From assembly GCF_040869045.1 (NCBI RefSeq), contig NC_090319.1, positions 378,339,601 to 378,403,600 of the forward strand: DNA of 64,000 nucleotides, given 5' to 3'. Of the stretch, positions 1-11,821 are shown in pieces. Position 1 is the stretch's first letter, and every line of letters starts with the position of its first letter. Source of the DNA: Eurosta solidaginis. Lineage: Eukaryota > Arthropoda > Insecta > Diptera > Tephritidae. The notes under the pieces were generated by a model. It did not search any database. It saw nothing but the letters and a program-made list of their open reading frames with translations, and had not been told where the DNA came from. The position numbers and the translations under genes were made by a program.

Positions 1-99
1 CCGGATTGTTTTCGAAAAAATATCCGCATTTTATCCAGTTTTTATCGGAATATTACTGATTTTTATAGATTAGTCCTTGCAGTGTTCGAGAGAAAAGTG

Positions 100-262
100 T
101 GTGCAAGTTTTATGGTTCTGTCCGTGAATCCAACGGCGAGTATCGAAGGAATTATAATGAAGAGCCGTATGAGCTTAACGCAGATCTGAACATAGCGCAA
201 CGCAAAAATCAAAAATGTTTTGCTGGATAGGTCATGTTATGTTAGGCCAAGAACATATTTCT
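100..262 (+). pseudogene. Non-LTR retrotransposon remnant (RT C-terminal tail)
   Basis: The plus-strand frame reads GEYRRNYNEEPYEL, then ADLNIAQRK, then after a frame slip a stop inside a motif that would read like GHVM. This resembles the post-RT tail (RRRYN-ELYELY ... RIKIQRLRW-GHV) of RTE/CR1-like non-LTR elements. It has a stop and a frameshift and no RT domain. Family level only. Confidence 0.45.
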
Positions 263-360
263 ATAACAAATCGATATTTTTTCAATTAAAAAATTATATC
301 TGCCTTAACAAACAATCCTATAATAATAAATCCACAACAACCTTCCGTACCCATAAATGA

Positions 361-700
361 ATTTTTCCGAACCCTGGTTCCAAATTAGTCTCGAAACTAT
401 CTCAAAATGGTTCCGGAATGATCCCATGTTGACAATCTCAAAACAGTCTTGACATAATCCCGAAATAGTCGTACAAATAATTTCGAATTGTTCCTTAACA
501 CCATTGCAACATGATCACGAATCGGCCCCTAAAACTATTTCAAAAAATTCGGAATAATGCTGAAACTATCTCAAAATATCACAGAAATTATCCCAAGATT
601 GCTACGAAAAAGTCTCGAAATGATCCAAAAATAGTTCCCAAGCAGTCAGTATTGGTTTCAAATGGTCCTGGAAATAGTCCGTGAATAACCCCAAAAATTT
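361..700. repeat. Degenerate GAAAT-rich repeat, copy 1
   Basis: Dense variation on words such as CCCGAAATGATCC and TCTCGAAA spaced about every 10-25 nt, with no fixed period. Same style as 1861-2700 and 49315-49660. Confidence 0.6.
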
Positions 701-1112
701 AGCATTGAGACGTGGTATGATGTTTCAGGTTTAAATTTTGAGGAATCACAATTTTTCGCAGTCCCTAACAGCAAACTTAATATTAACTTGACATTATGTT
801 AACTCTCACAAAGCAGATGAAGGATTTGGCATTTCCGAAACCTATTTCGGTCGCAAGATAACAGTTTAAAAACCTTAGACAATAAATCACGGTACAAGAT
901 CTAAGTGGTAGTGAGAAAACAATTGAAAATAAAAATTAATAACTTTGAAAGATCGAGAACTAAAAAAAAACATATCTCACCAAGAAATCCCTACTGGTAC
1001 CAACACTATATCCTTGATATCGTCTACCAAACTACTACTAATTGAGTTGGCAAAGCAATTTTTGTGTGAATTAAAAATTAGTAATTACTTTAATTGTTTT
1101 TTGTTCTCATAC

Positions 1113-4100
1113 CTGCTTTGGAGAAATCGGTATGGGATCCGGATAGAGCACCCATGTGATAGCTTCTGAGCAAGGTGGTGTTGTGAGCGAGCCTGAAAGG
1201 AAAGAAGTGTAAAAAGTATACCCAAATTAGACTTTTGGAAATACCTTTTGAATGCTTAAGTTGTCATCTTCCACACATGGGATATACTTATTTTTACCTA
1301 CATATAATATTAACTTATTTGTTGAACGGTTTGAGATCACTACTTCAAATTAATTCGGTTTATACCATATTCAAAGGTAACTCCATAGTTTGCTATCCCA
1401 ACTTATAAGGCAAAGTAATAAAATCTCATCATTCCTCAATTTTTTTTATATTTTTTGTTTATTCGTTTTTTTCGCAGACAGTTTTTGGCGTTGATCAGCA
1501 TTTATGCATTCCACGTTTTTCTTGGTTTTTAGACACATGTTAATATTCTCATATTGTATATTTAGACGATTGTAATTAAATAAATTTACTTTATACATTC
1601 TACTATTGCTGATATAGATAATATCGCTGAGATGCTTTTGGAATATTTAATTATTTTAAAATTTAATCGATATTACCAATTTTACATAATAACAAAGACG
1701 GTAATAACTTTCGGTTGTCTGTGTATCCGTGTTGGGGAATATGAGGTGTGGTTGATAAATTGGGAACCTTAGGTTCTTTTTTGTTTCATATAATTACTCG
1801 CAGCCTTTACCTGTGACTCCGTTCGTAGGAAGAAAACAAAAGAGAAGATTTTTTTGAGAAAAGTCGCGATCGTCCTGAAAAACTTCTGAAATTATACCCA
1901 TGCCGTACCGAAATGTTCTAAAATAACCTCAAAACGATTTGGAAAACAGTCCCAATACTATCACTAAAACAATCTAAATATGTTTCGAAACAATCATCAT
2001 ATTATCCTTAAGGCAATCCCGCAGGATTCTCAAAACAGCTCCGAAATTATCCCAAATAAAATACCTCAACGATACTGAAATTTTTCGAGAAAAAACCCCT
2101 ATGGCAAACATGTAATAATGCTGAAATTACCTAAAACGGTCCAAAAACATTGCGGATATGATCCCGATAAGCTTGACAAAACTATTTCAAAAAAGGCGCG
2201 AAATGATACCGAAGCAGAACCGAAATGATTTCGAAAACAGCACCGTATTGAACCTTTTCGAAATAATTCCGAAGACGAACACGTAATAATGTCAAGGTTG
2301 CCCTAAATGGTTCAAAAACGTTTCTGATATTTTCCCGACAAACTTCCCGAAACTGTTTCGAAATAGTCCCGAAATGATACGGAAACCAAATCGAAATGAT
2401 TACAAAAAGTCCCGAAATTATACGTAAACATTCCAAAATTTTCCCTAATAATGAAAAAAGCTTGAAGTGAGCTCGAAACGATAGGATTGGTCCATAGTGT
2501 TCGAAATGATGCGAACGTAATCCAAAATTCTGCCGAAAACTAGCCGAAACGATCCCGGAAATAATCTTGAAATGAGAGAGACAATCACGAAATGGTTCCG
2601 ACATAGTTCGAAAATGATGCTTAAAACAGTCCATAAAATTCCTGAAATGATGCCAAAGTATTCCCCTAAGAAACACCTGAAATACTCCGTTTCTTCTTCC
2701 CAAAATTGCATAGACCAAGGTTCACATACATGCCTCCACTCTTTCACAATTGCTTCGATCTCGATCTATGTATATATCGAGGTTATCAAATATTTTTGAT
2801 AGACGTGAAAAAACTCAAGAGTTTTACCGGTTCTAGTCCCTGCGATTGCTAAAGAGGAGAGGGAGAGGAAGATTTGTCCGATTGCATAGAATTAACCCCC
2901 ACAGGACCCTAATATTAATATTATCAATAACATTAATGTAGGTAAAAACAATAAGAGCTATAACGATTGTAAGATAATTATAAAGCCGCTATTCCCAGGG
3001 AGAATGAGACCCCCACCCTTTTTAAAGAAACATAAATCCAGTTATTCCTTCCAGACTTTTGACTATCAGCATTAAAAAGGGTTCTCCAGTCGTTTTGACG
3101 TGATTGAGTCATAAAAATTATTTAAATTAAACCAGTCCCAGGCTTGTGAGACATCCTTTTTCATACAAATTCGGGCAATAGATATCTTCGATAGATATTT
3201 CACAGCCCTCTTTTCTAAAATTTTGTAAATCTCGAACACATTCGAAAGTGGTTTCCAAATAAATAAAGCCACTACATCTTTCCTTACTAAATAATGGCTA
3301 TTTCTAAGTGTATAATATTAAAGCAGTATTATTATCAACAATTTTTCTCCCCATTTTAGAAAACTCAAACAAATATTAATAGCCCCTACTCCAGCTTTTG
3401 GCCTCAACGCCTCAATTGTCAATCCTGCCCTGAACACAATTTTATAAATTCTATTAATTGCTTCTTGTGAATTTCGTAATTATTTTACCATTAAAATGTA
3501 CGTTTATTGTATTATGTGATTGGCTTTAGGTATAGAAACTAATGCGTTTTCTATTAATGAAGCGATTAGCACCATTACAAGCAAATTGAGCCACTAGATA
3601 TTATTCGAATTCAATGATGTTTCGCACTTATTAAATTCGATTAATGAATACAATTTTCATGCAAGTAATTAGCTTCTTCAATTAATTTTACAAAATTGTT
3701 TGCATTGACAGTTATCCAAAATTATACAATAGCAGTGGCCAAATTTGAAATTTACTTGGCCAAAAGTTGACTTTGAAAAATTGTACTGCGCTCCTCTTTT
3801 CTCAATTTCTTTTAGTCGGCTGATCCATCCACCCTTTCTTATTTCCCTCACTTCTTTCCCCCTCTAGGCCATTCCATTGATCGAGTTTCCTTTGTTGCAC
3901 GGTTTTTATTTTTCTTGAGGATACTAATGTATAGTAGAACTAGTAAATCTCACTCGCTTTGTTTTGGTATAGCTGACTTGCAAAATAATTCCAAAGTAGG
4001 CATTGCAATAGCATAATATTTTATTTCATCCTTTTCTTTTCAGCTTGACACTCGCTCCCGTTACTATTATTTTTCTTTCCCATATTTTTCTCCGTATCTC

Positions 4101-7100
4101 TCTCACATTCCGCCTAGTTCTTCTCCACCCTCTTTCGTTCCTCCCTTTTTTCGTCGTTCTTTTCTCTACCTTTCTTTATCCCTTTCACCAACGCCCTATG
4201 TTTCACTTCTTCTCTGCCCCTTTTTAAAGATTTCCTATTTCCCGACTTCTTTCTCCTCTTGTTGCTTTCTATTTTTCCATCCATCTCGCTTTCCGACTAC
4301 CTCCTTCTTCCTCCTTCATTTCTCTTCACTACATCTTTACCACAATCCCTTCCCATCATTTTATTATTTTTTGCAAAACTCGCCATCTTTCTCCCCCTCT
4401 CTCTTTCAACTTCCACAACGCTATTTCCGCCTCCCACTCGTCTCATTATTTCAGCTCTCTTTTTTCGACACGTTTTCCCCTCCTCTTCCTTACCTTTCCT
4501 TTCTCTCTTCCTCTACGTTTTGTCTCTGTCCCTTCCCCCTCTCTCTATTTCGCTCTCGCTTCCTCCCTCCTCTTCCACACCCCTTTCAGTCACCTTACCA
4601 CTCTCCCATGTCATCATTATTCTTTTCAATATACTTCCCAAACCACTTTATTTTCACCCGCTTTTCCCCTCCACTCCACCAATAACCATTCCTCTAATAA
4701 CCAACAGGTTTTCGAAATTAAAAATGTGAAAGTATCACATCTGCAATAATAAATTAATAAATAAAATGTGGTTTGCTTTTTATTGTGAGTTAAGCTAAGG
4801 TGATGTATATTTTAAAAGTTTTCGCAATTTCTCATCCCTCTTTTCCCTCTACTATCTTATCTACCTCTTCCCAACCACTTCCCCTTTATATTAAGTGGGT
4901 TCGAAGAACACTTCGCATATGCATTGTGACTAGAGATTTTTCTATATCGTCTGCTAACTTAGCAAGCTTTAGATTTGTTTGAATAACGCCCTGTCTCAGC
5001 ATAGTTTAATACATTTTAGAGTGAGATAGGGCATATATACCAAACAAATCTGAGATAGACCGTACCTGAAACAAACTCTGAGATAGAGCGTTATTCAATA
5101 CAACTCCAAAATAAGTTCTTTTCGAATTGGCAGCAGAGATTGGCGGCCATCGATATATAAATGAAATAATTTGTAAATTAGTGAATTTGCTCGTATGTCT
5201 TCATATATTTTATTCTTTTACTACATCAATCCATTCATATAATATCCTTACCTCTGTAAGTATAAAATTTGTCCACGTCCACATTGGCAATCAGAGAAGA
5301 TAGTGAGAATGTAACCGTTAAATTGACAGCATCATTCGCTTCCGGTATCAAATGCAAATGACGACAAATTGTTGTTAAGCCAGCGCCTTCATTCTCATGT
5401 AACTGTAAACAAATCCAAAGTAACAATAAAAAAGAGCAAAACTAAACAACCAAATGGCCGAACAAAATCATAGCTATAGCCAATATTGCATTTCTTTTGT
5501 GATACTCAACAATCATTTACAGTTAGTTCCTAGCTGCATATACTCATACCTACCGTTATTTTCAATCAACTCACATTGAAAAAGAAGGCCAATACAGCAG
5601 CACCATCAGCATATTCCAATGCTTCAACGAGTGTTGCATATTTCTTATTTCTATGAACTATATGCATTTCCATTGTATAACGGATGTCATTGATCACATG
5701 CTCAGCTCCACGATTGTTCTTATCGCCCCAATGAAAATGTACACTCTCTACTTCAAATTCGCCAGGCAATTTAGCGCCACGTATATACGGCATAAAATCA
5801 CCATTTTCTTTCTCTTCCGCTGTTAGTTTGGGTATGCTAATGGCGACTATAAAGTGAAAAAATATATTGAAATTTGATTTGAGTAATTTATGACTCTTGT
5901 AGGTAAAGTTAATAGAAATTACAAACTTCATTCTTTTTTTTACATATCCCACATTTTTGCAGGTATGATTGTAATGCTAGAAGGACAATGCCAAAAGGGG
6001 TACAGTTGAGAACTAGTCTAAAGATTTTAGTGGCAATTTGAAACACAGCAAGTACTTCTTTGTATACGGAAGTTTACGCTAACCACGGAGTTACTCTGAT
6101 CTTAATGTAATGCTTTAGGTAAGAATGTATCTGTCTGCGTGTTTTATAGGGGTTGAAAGATCTGAACCGATCTTTTCCTGTGATCACAATGTACAGGACA
6201 CGCTGTATAAGGTTTTTAAGGGGTGGGTAATGCCACGGCCCAACAAAAGGAGAAAATATATCATAAAGCAGCTATTCAATAATTGGTATACATATATAAG
6301 AGAGATTTGGGGTGGTGATTGGGGAGGAGAGATTGGGAGTGTTTGGATTTAGATGGAGAGGAAAGCAAAGAGGTAAAGGGAATGGAATTGCAATGAAATC
6401 GAAGGATACAGCACAAGGGGAAGAGAACGGAAAGTAAGTGTAATTTTTTATCAGTAAGCCAATTCTCAAACACGGGTAACATTAGCCGTGATAAACCGCG
6501 ACCATGTTAAGACAGGTATACAATTTTTTTTTTTTTTGGATTTTTACATTCGGAAAAACAAACATAGGCAACCGGCAGAGAGTTGTCTTTGTTGATTTTT
6601 TCGGAAACTTGACCAGATATAAAAATCAAATTTTTCTGGATAGTGGACTAGGGACCAATCTATATGAAATCGTCTAATTTATTATGCGAATTTTTATTAT
6701 TTGCCTACATCAATATTTCACAAACTCTTTTAGGAAGCGGATTGCTATAACTTTGCATAGAGGTAGCGAGAGAAAAGAAAAGCAAGGGACGGGGAAAGAG
6801 GACGAGAAAGAGATAGAGTAAAGCGAAGATAAAGAGAGCATTAACGGAGAAGGAGGACAAGCTAGAGATAGATGGATGAAGAGAGAAAATTACAGAAAAA
6901 GACGGGAAGAAGAAAGGCGCAGAGAGAGCAGGAGAGAGGGAGGAGCGTATAAAAGAAAGAAAATTGCTTAGGCGTATTGCATAGGACGCAAATTCAGAAC
7001 ACCATATGAAGACTCAATCATGTTAACTACTAGGCTGTCCCTATTCATCCGAAAATTTTTATTGTAAAAAAAATGGATACGAGTAACTAAACAGCAAATC

Positions 7101-10100
7101 TTCCCTACAAAAAAGAAAACTATTAGCCACTTTGTATTTATTATTATAATATTTGGGCAATTCACAAGCGTATATCATTCATGTAAAATAAAAGGTCTGA
7201 GTTTTTATATGGTTTCCAATATACAATTTTATTGTAGTATAGCGCATACGGCGAATAGGAGACCTTGTGAATTGCCTCATTATTAATATTGAGTCCATAT
7301 ATCAAATATCAATTCAAACCACTGTGCTACACTATCTCCTATCGGGTCCAAAATTTGTACTGGTAAAAATCTCCTAAGATTTATAAGAGCCACCCTAATA
7401 TACTTACACATATAATAAAATAAATTGTATGCAATTTGTATCTTAATTCCCAATTTCTTCTCTACTCACCAGTATGTCCATTGTTAATTAATACAAGTGG
7501 GTTTGGCAGTAAATTGTGATATCCAATCATATCAACAGCTGGCAAATTCAAAGGAATCGCCTATAAAGAAAAAAATTGTTATTAGCTATTTAATAGACTT
7601 AATAATAAATAAAATAATTTTAAAAAAATATTTAAGTTAAACGGTTTTATTGAAAACAATGCTGTAACGAATTTACTGCAATTCTGCTTATTTGCAACCT
7701 TCTGCTAACGTTCGAATCACTAAACTGTTGAATAAATAACTCCAATATTCGATAGTGCAAAATGGTCTTTATTAGACTACTTTCAAAGTAACACTTCTAT
7801 TGCTCGACAGATAGCGTGCTTAAAACAAGTCTAGTTGTGCCTCAACTGTTGCCGCTTTTATACTGTCCGGTTTCCTCGCCGACATATTTCTAGGCGCTTC
7901 TCTTTCCAGAATCTACTAGTTAGTTATCAGCTATAAATTTCTCAGCTATAACTACAGATGCACGATTTTATAGCTTCTCTCATACCCCATGCGCGTGTAT
8001 ATGTGAGTGATACTTGCACAATTATTGCATACTTTCGGGAGTATTTCAGATATATGCATGTGGTTGTGCGTTGCTTCTCCGCTGCGTGTACGTACATATG
8101 TGTAGACATAATGATTGATTCGTTTATGTAGATACAAGTGACTGTCTGCTTTATTGTTGTTGTGGATTCGTTTACTTAGCATCAGACTAATGATGTGAGT
8201 ATCACTTAGTGTCACTAATATTCGTCACAATACTTACATGAAGTAATAATAATACCAAAAGCTAAAAAATAATTAGATAGGTCCTAGGTACTGGTCATCA
8301 CACTCCTATTCAATCTAGGGCGTTGATCAGACAATTAAATAAAAGCGTTGGGCGCGTGAAATTTCTAAAAAAGTGAGGCGTAGCATAAACTGATTAAGGT
8401 TCAGTTGGCCTTATATATGACTATAAATAGAAATTTGACGCGTCCCACGCTTTTATTTAATTGTCTGAGCAACTCCCTAGATTGATGAGGAGTGTGATGA
8501 CTAGTACCTAGGACCTACCTAATTATTTTCTAGCTTTTAGTATTATTATTACTTCATGTAAGTATTGTTTTCAATAAAACCGTTTACTTTAAATTTTTTT
8601 AGAATTATTTTATTTTCAAGTTTTTAGTCTTTATGTAATTGCCTATTATTTCTCATTCTATTTAGTTCATTTAGTGACTCATATTATTACAAGGACTCTT
8701 TCTTTACAATTTGTTGCAATCTAAGTCCTCAATACATACTCCTTCCAAAGACTTTACTCGACTCTGCGCCACGTATGCTTGTCCCTCCTCCAACCCCAAA
8801 ATATTTTGATGTCACTTCAACCGGACTGTATGTAATATTTGTTCCAAATATGAGCCAAAGCGGACATCGTAGGTCGCTTTCTATTATTATGTGTACCATA
8901 TATGAGCCAAATCGGACCACAAATACGATTTTTGTGAATATCTCGATCCTTGCGCCACCTAGCGGCGATTTTTTTTTCATAGGTCGCTTTCTATGCTTGT
9001 ATATATTATGTGTTCGAAATTTTAGCCAAATTGGACCACAAATACGATTTTTGGTATATCTCGATCCTTGCGCCACCTAGCGGCGAATTTTTTGTTATAG
9101 GACGCTTTCTATTATATTCTCATATTCCAAATATGAGCCAAATAGGACCACAAATACGGTTTTTGTGAATATCTCGATGCTTGCGCCACCTAGCTGCGAT
9201 TTTTTTTCATAGGTCGCTTTCTATTCTTGTATGTATTATGTGTTCCAAATATGAGCCAATTCGGCCCACAAATACGATTTTTGTGAATATCTCGATCCTT
9301 GCGCCACCTGGCGGCATCTTTTTCTTATTATTGCATTGTCATCGGGTTCTAAACTATATTCCAAGTTTCAAGGTTATAGCTTATCGGGAAGTTACTTAAA
9401 TTTCAATTACAGAATTCGTGCCAGCCAGCCAACCAACCAGCCTGTCAAGTCAAGCTAAATAAAACCGTTTAAAAATTAATAAATGCAAGGCGCGAATGCC
9501 TCCGAAGAGATTTTCGTTGTGCTCCATTTAATTACGTGTTTTAAGCCGACTCCGAACGACATCTGTAAGGCAGATGAATTTTCACTGAGAAGCTTTTCAT
9601 GGCAGAACACACACTCGGAGTGTTTGCCAAATCACTGCCGAGGGGCGACCGTTTTCTAATTAAAAAAACTTGTTTGTATATTTTTGATGTTGCTGTGAAC
9701 AGGGCTCCAACCCAGGATCTTCAGTACAACAACACCATAACTTTTGCAACATAGTATTTTTCAGAAAGAGGATTTCTTACAGATTATTACTTACTTGCTT
9801 CCTAATCAGTATTCTTTCCTGTCTATGACAGTCTTTAGACAAACCTTACCTACAAAAATCAGAGTCGTTTTGTCTGCAGTTCTGAGTGTCAGTAAAGAAA
9901 GAGAAGGAATTTCGTTATTTTGTGCGAAAAATATTCATTGCCCTTAAAGTGTATTACTGGGTTTGTTACTAGGCATAACCAAGTGCTAGTTGTTCGGAGG
10001 TGCCCGAAGCATGTACATTTATCCAATTCGGAAGCTCTCCGGATCAAATCATCTGGAAATCTAGCGATGCTCGACATATCCAGCCGATATCCAATTTTAA

Positions 10101-11821
10101 CACGCATTGTGTTTGCTTATACCATAAGTCCGCCTAGCTGCCAAGGCAGATTGGTACAGTGACTGTATTTCCCTGGTGCAGTTAATTGTTCTTTCTATCG
10201 CATAGACCTCCGCATGGAGGGCATTGCAGCAATCAGAATTGACCAGCGGATGCTTCGAGTACAGCCCTGCACCAATTCCGTTTTGCATTTCGAACACGGC
10301 TGTGTAAACTGAGCTTTCCTTGAATTCCCTTCACGATGGGAACCCTATGCCCAGTACCTGAATGTCAACAATTGCTGTAATGTAGCTCAACTATGTGACG
10401 TTCGTCGCAATCTCTGATCCCGTTAAGTATGCCTCCATCAAAGGCTTAATATTTTCCTGTTGTTTTTGTTGTATTGGCGATAAAGGCACTCCCCGAAGGT
10501 TTTTGGGAGTGTTATCGATGTTGGTGGTCCCTTTCCGGATACACATCCGGTACGTTCCGGTAACAAAGCACCATAAACTTACTACCCCGACCATCTCAGG
10601 AACGATTAATATGACCACATTAAACCTTCTAGGCCACATCATCAAAAAGTGTCCTGGAATGCATACAAGCATTGGAGACGAAAGTTGCATGTTTCATCAA
10701 GCAGGAAGGCCGTGGATCGAAGCGCGGGCTGCCAAATTTCTGAGATCAGATGCAAATCCAACGATATTAGTTTTACAAAGTTGTTCATATCTCTAAGAAG
10801 AGAGGACTTAGACTCATGATGAGCATTCTAAGAAAGCAATTAAGCTGGTTCTAAAAAACTTCTAGTATTTGCCAAGAGGCCGGAGTTAATTTATAAGACT
10901 GGTACCCAATTAGGGATTTTTCGTTTGTCGTCAAAAAAGTTCTGGTAACACTACGGACACATTCAGTCTCTGTGACATGAAGACTAGCAAACTCCAACAT
11001 GTAGTTAGTTTTTTTTTTTAGTTTTACGTGATAAAAAAACTTTTATTTTGGAAAAAAATTTAAATTTTTCTTTAGTATAGTTCCAGTTTCAGTAAATTTT
11101 CCACATCGCCGATGAGGCCCATTCAATAAATTTTAAACAAGAACGCAAAAACTGGATTTAGTGATACCCATTGTTGACATTGAATACGCATGTCCTTTAC
11201 CACCTTTAGCTGCCATGATTTTCCTTCCCATTGGTATCAAAGTCGTTTTGAAAGTCAGCAGTTTTTATCGCAGCGTCGACAATGAACCAAAGAAGGTGGT
11301 GAGCTCGAACCCAAAGAGCATTTGATTTGTAGCAAATTCAAACTATTTAGCTTCAATTTTAAATTTATTTACAAAACTTTGTTCAAATGTTCTTTTATTC
11401 CAATAATGAATTGTAAACCAATTCTAATCAACATTCTTCCTACTCATAAGACGAATACAAATTTACAAGATTCGAACCAAACTCTAGATTTTGCAATGCT
11501 TTGACTGAAAAATAATTTAAATCTATAGGATCGTGGATATTTACTTTGGCTGAGTGAATAGCGATTGGTGACTGCGTCTTGCCAGCACAATGGCCATGAA
11601 GGCGAGCCCAGCGTCGTTGGTTTGGTTCCGAGTAGCCAAAACGAGATCCCAGAGTTGCTGAAAAAAAATAAAAACATAAATAAGGTTAAGTATAAAATAT
11701 TCATAGAAAATTAAAATATACATATATGTTTGTGTTTATAATGTTTTGCCTCCCATGCCGCTGCCCAAAAGAATAAAACAGGCAAAGTAAATTGCAGTAA
11801 TCTAAAGGCCGATCGTTTCAT
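1113..11821 (-). CDS. Secreted alpha-carbonic anhydrase, 3' end beyond window
   Basis: Hydrates CO2 to bicarbonate, probably in the secretory pathway or outside the cell. Coding exons on the minus strand, in order: 11722-11821, 11545-11657, 7470-7560, 5575-5846, 5252-5402, 1113-1192. All junctions are GT/AG and the frame stays open for 269 residues. Residues 1-23 form a hydrophobic signal peptide. FGYSEPNQRRW and QSPI mark the family start. Proton-shuttle His100 lies in NNGHT; zinc ligands are His138 and His140 (HFHW) and His163 (MHIVH); Thr246 lies in SLTTPPC. Cys57 and Cys250 match the disulfide of extracellular family members. All catalytic residues I can check are present, so it should be active. 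The last exon, expected after PISPKQ, was not found and probably lies left of position 1. Exon 1 and its short 64-nt intron are the least certain part. Confidence 0.93.
1193..1860. other. Intron sequence, nothing recognised
   Basis: Part of the carbonic anhydrase intron between the exons at 1113-1192 and 5252-5402. AT-rich, no coding frame or repeat structure seen. Confidence 0.5.
1861..2700. repeat. Degenerate GAAAT-rich repeat, copy 2
   Basis: About 840 nt built of imperfect words like CCGAAATGAT, TCCCGAAA and AAACAGTCC. The repeat alone creates long minus-strand open frames rich in Phe, Arg and Ile-Ser-Gly; these are not genes. Lies within a carbonic anhydrase intron. Confidence 0.65.
3790..4725. 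repeat. Pyrimidine-rich tract
   Basis: About 900 nt where the plus strand is overwhelmingly C and T (CTCTTTCCCTCC-like). It creates spurious Pro/Ser/Leu/Phe frames. It may be an enlarged relative of the pyrimidine part of the Helitron-like element at 14136-15195, but I cannot prove this. It sits in the 4-kb carbonic anhydrase intron. Confidence 0.7.
4940..5115. repeat. Small clustered repeat, GAGATAG words
   Basis: The words GAATAACGCCCTGTCTCAG, GAGATAGGGC, TGAGATAGACCG and TGAGATAGAGCGTTATTCAA form imperfect direct and inverted copies of one ~20-nt motif on both sides of a short centre. Confidence 0.45.
6325..6965. repeat. Purine-rich tracts
   Basis: The plus strand is GA-rich at about 6325-6440 and 6755-6960 (GAGAGAAAAGAAAAGC-like). 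Roughly mirrors the pyrimidine tract at 3790-4725 in opposite orientation. No gene. Confidence 0.55.
7596..8628. mobile_element. Foldback/MITE element interrupted by a solo LTR
   Basis: The left arm is 7596-7662 plus 8230-8350; the right arm is about 8445-8628 and is its inverted copy, e.g. ACGGTTTTATTGAAAACAAT against ATTGTTTTCAATAAAACCGT, and TCCTAGGTACT against AGTACCTAGGA. Removing the LTR (7663-8229) restores continuity with the uninterrupted right arm, which serves as the empty site. About 460 bp without the LTR. Confidence 0.8.
7663..8229. mobile_element. Solo LTR, copy 1 (TGT...ACA, 567 bp)
   Basis: Begins TGTAACGAAT and ends ATTCGTCACA. Flanked by ATGC and ATAC, a 4-bp target duplication with one change; the unbroken foldback arm has ATAC. 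TGT/ACA ends and a 4-bp duplication suggest a gypsy-type LTR retrotransposon. The internal region is absent. Shares long stretches with 25405-26651 and 42256-42500. Confidence 0.8.
8775..9340. repeat. Minisatellite, ~116-bp unit
   Basis: At least four units. The marker TTGCGCCACCTAGCGGC recurs near 8950, 9068, 9181 and 9299, with AGGTCGCTTTCTAT and GGACCACAAATACG in each unit. Units differ by several percent and small indels. Frames through it are not genes. Lies in a carbonic anhydrase intron. Confidence 0.85.
9484..9735 (-). mobile_element. tRNA-derived SINE, copy 1
   Basis: Read on the minus strand it carries the SINE body words GTGAAAATTCATCTGCCTTAC, GAGTCGGCTTAAAAC and CTCTTCGGAGGCATTCGCGCC. 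The tRNA-like head is decayed (about 9690-9735). Same family as 13700-14054, 27000-27363, 33036-33397 and 54523-54690. Confidence 0.75.
9940..10320 (-). pseudogene. Non-LTR retrotransposon RNase H remnant
   Basis: The minus strand reads AVFEMQNGIGAGLYSKHP then NALHAEVYAIERTINC. This aligns with the RNase H strand/helix region (DGSK-x-GVGAGVY ... FQAEVYAI) of I/LOA/R1-type non-LTR elements. No intact domain. Confidence 0.5.
10441..10645 (+). repeat. Dispersed repeat shared with 63775-63945, copy 1
   Basis: Contains GATAAAGGCACTCCCCGAAGG, GGGAGTGTTATCGATG, GGTCCCTTTCCGGATAC, CCCGACCATCTCAGGAACG and ATATGACCACATTAAACCTTC. The same string of words, same order and orientation, occurs at 63775-63945. 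The CACTCCCCGAAGG...GGGAGTG part can form a hairpin. Possibly a retrotransposon 3' region. Confidence 0.65.
10660..10985 (+). pseudogene. Non-LTR element 3' fragment, internally deleted
   Basis: Matches the end of the element at 33458-35408: ATCAAGCAGGAAGGCCGTGG, AAGAGAGGACTTAGACTCATGA, AAACTTCTAGTATTTGCCAAG, then TTCTGGTAACACTACGGACAC. The segment that would carry the zinc knuckle is missing. Confidence 0.65.

Noticed and set aside
840..935. Candidate last exon of the carbonic anhydrase
   Set aside because: An acceptor-like CACTTAG and an open frame exist on the minus strand, but the peptide lacks the expected FRxL and NFRxLQ features.
2182..2747. 178- and 100-residue minus-strand frames
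   Set aside because: They come from the GAAAT-word repeat; the protein repeats FRxxF/ISG words and has no homologue I recognise.
4045..4729. Pro/Ser/Leu/Phe-rich open frames
   Set aside because: They are by-products of the pyrimidine tract, overlap in two frames and have no domain or splice context.
8775..9340. CRISPR-like array
   Set aside because: Repeats are about 116 bp, contiguous and in an intron of a eukaryotic gene, with no spacer structure.
8729..9399. Frames across the 116-bp minisatellite
   Set aside because: Open in both directions only because of the repeated unit; not gene-like.
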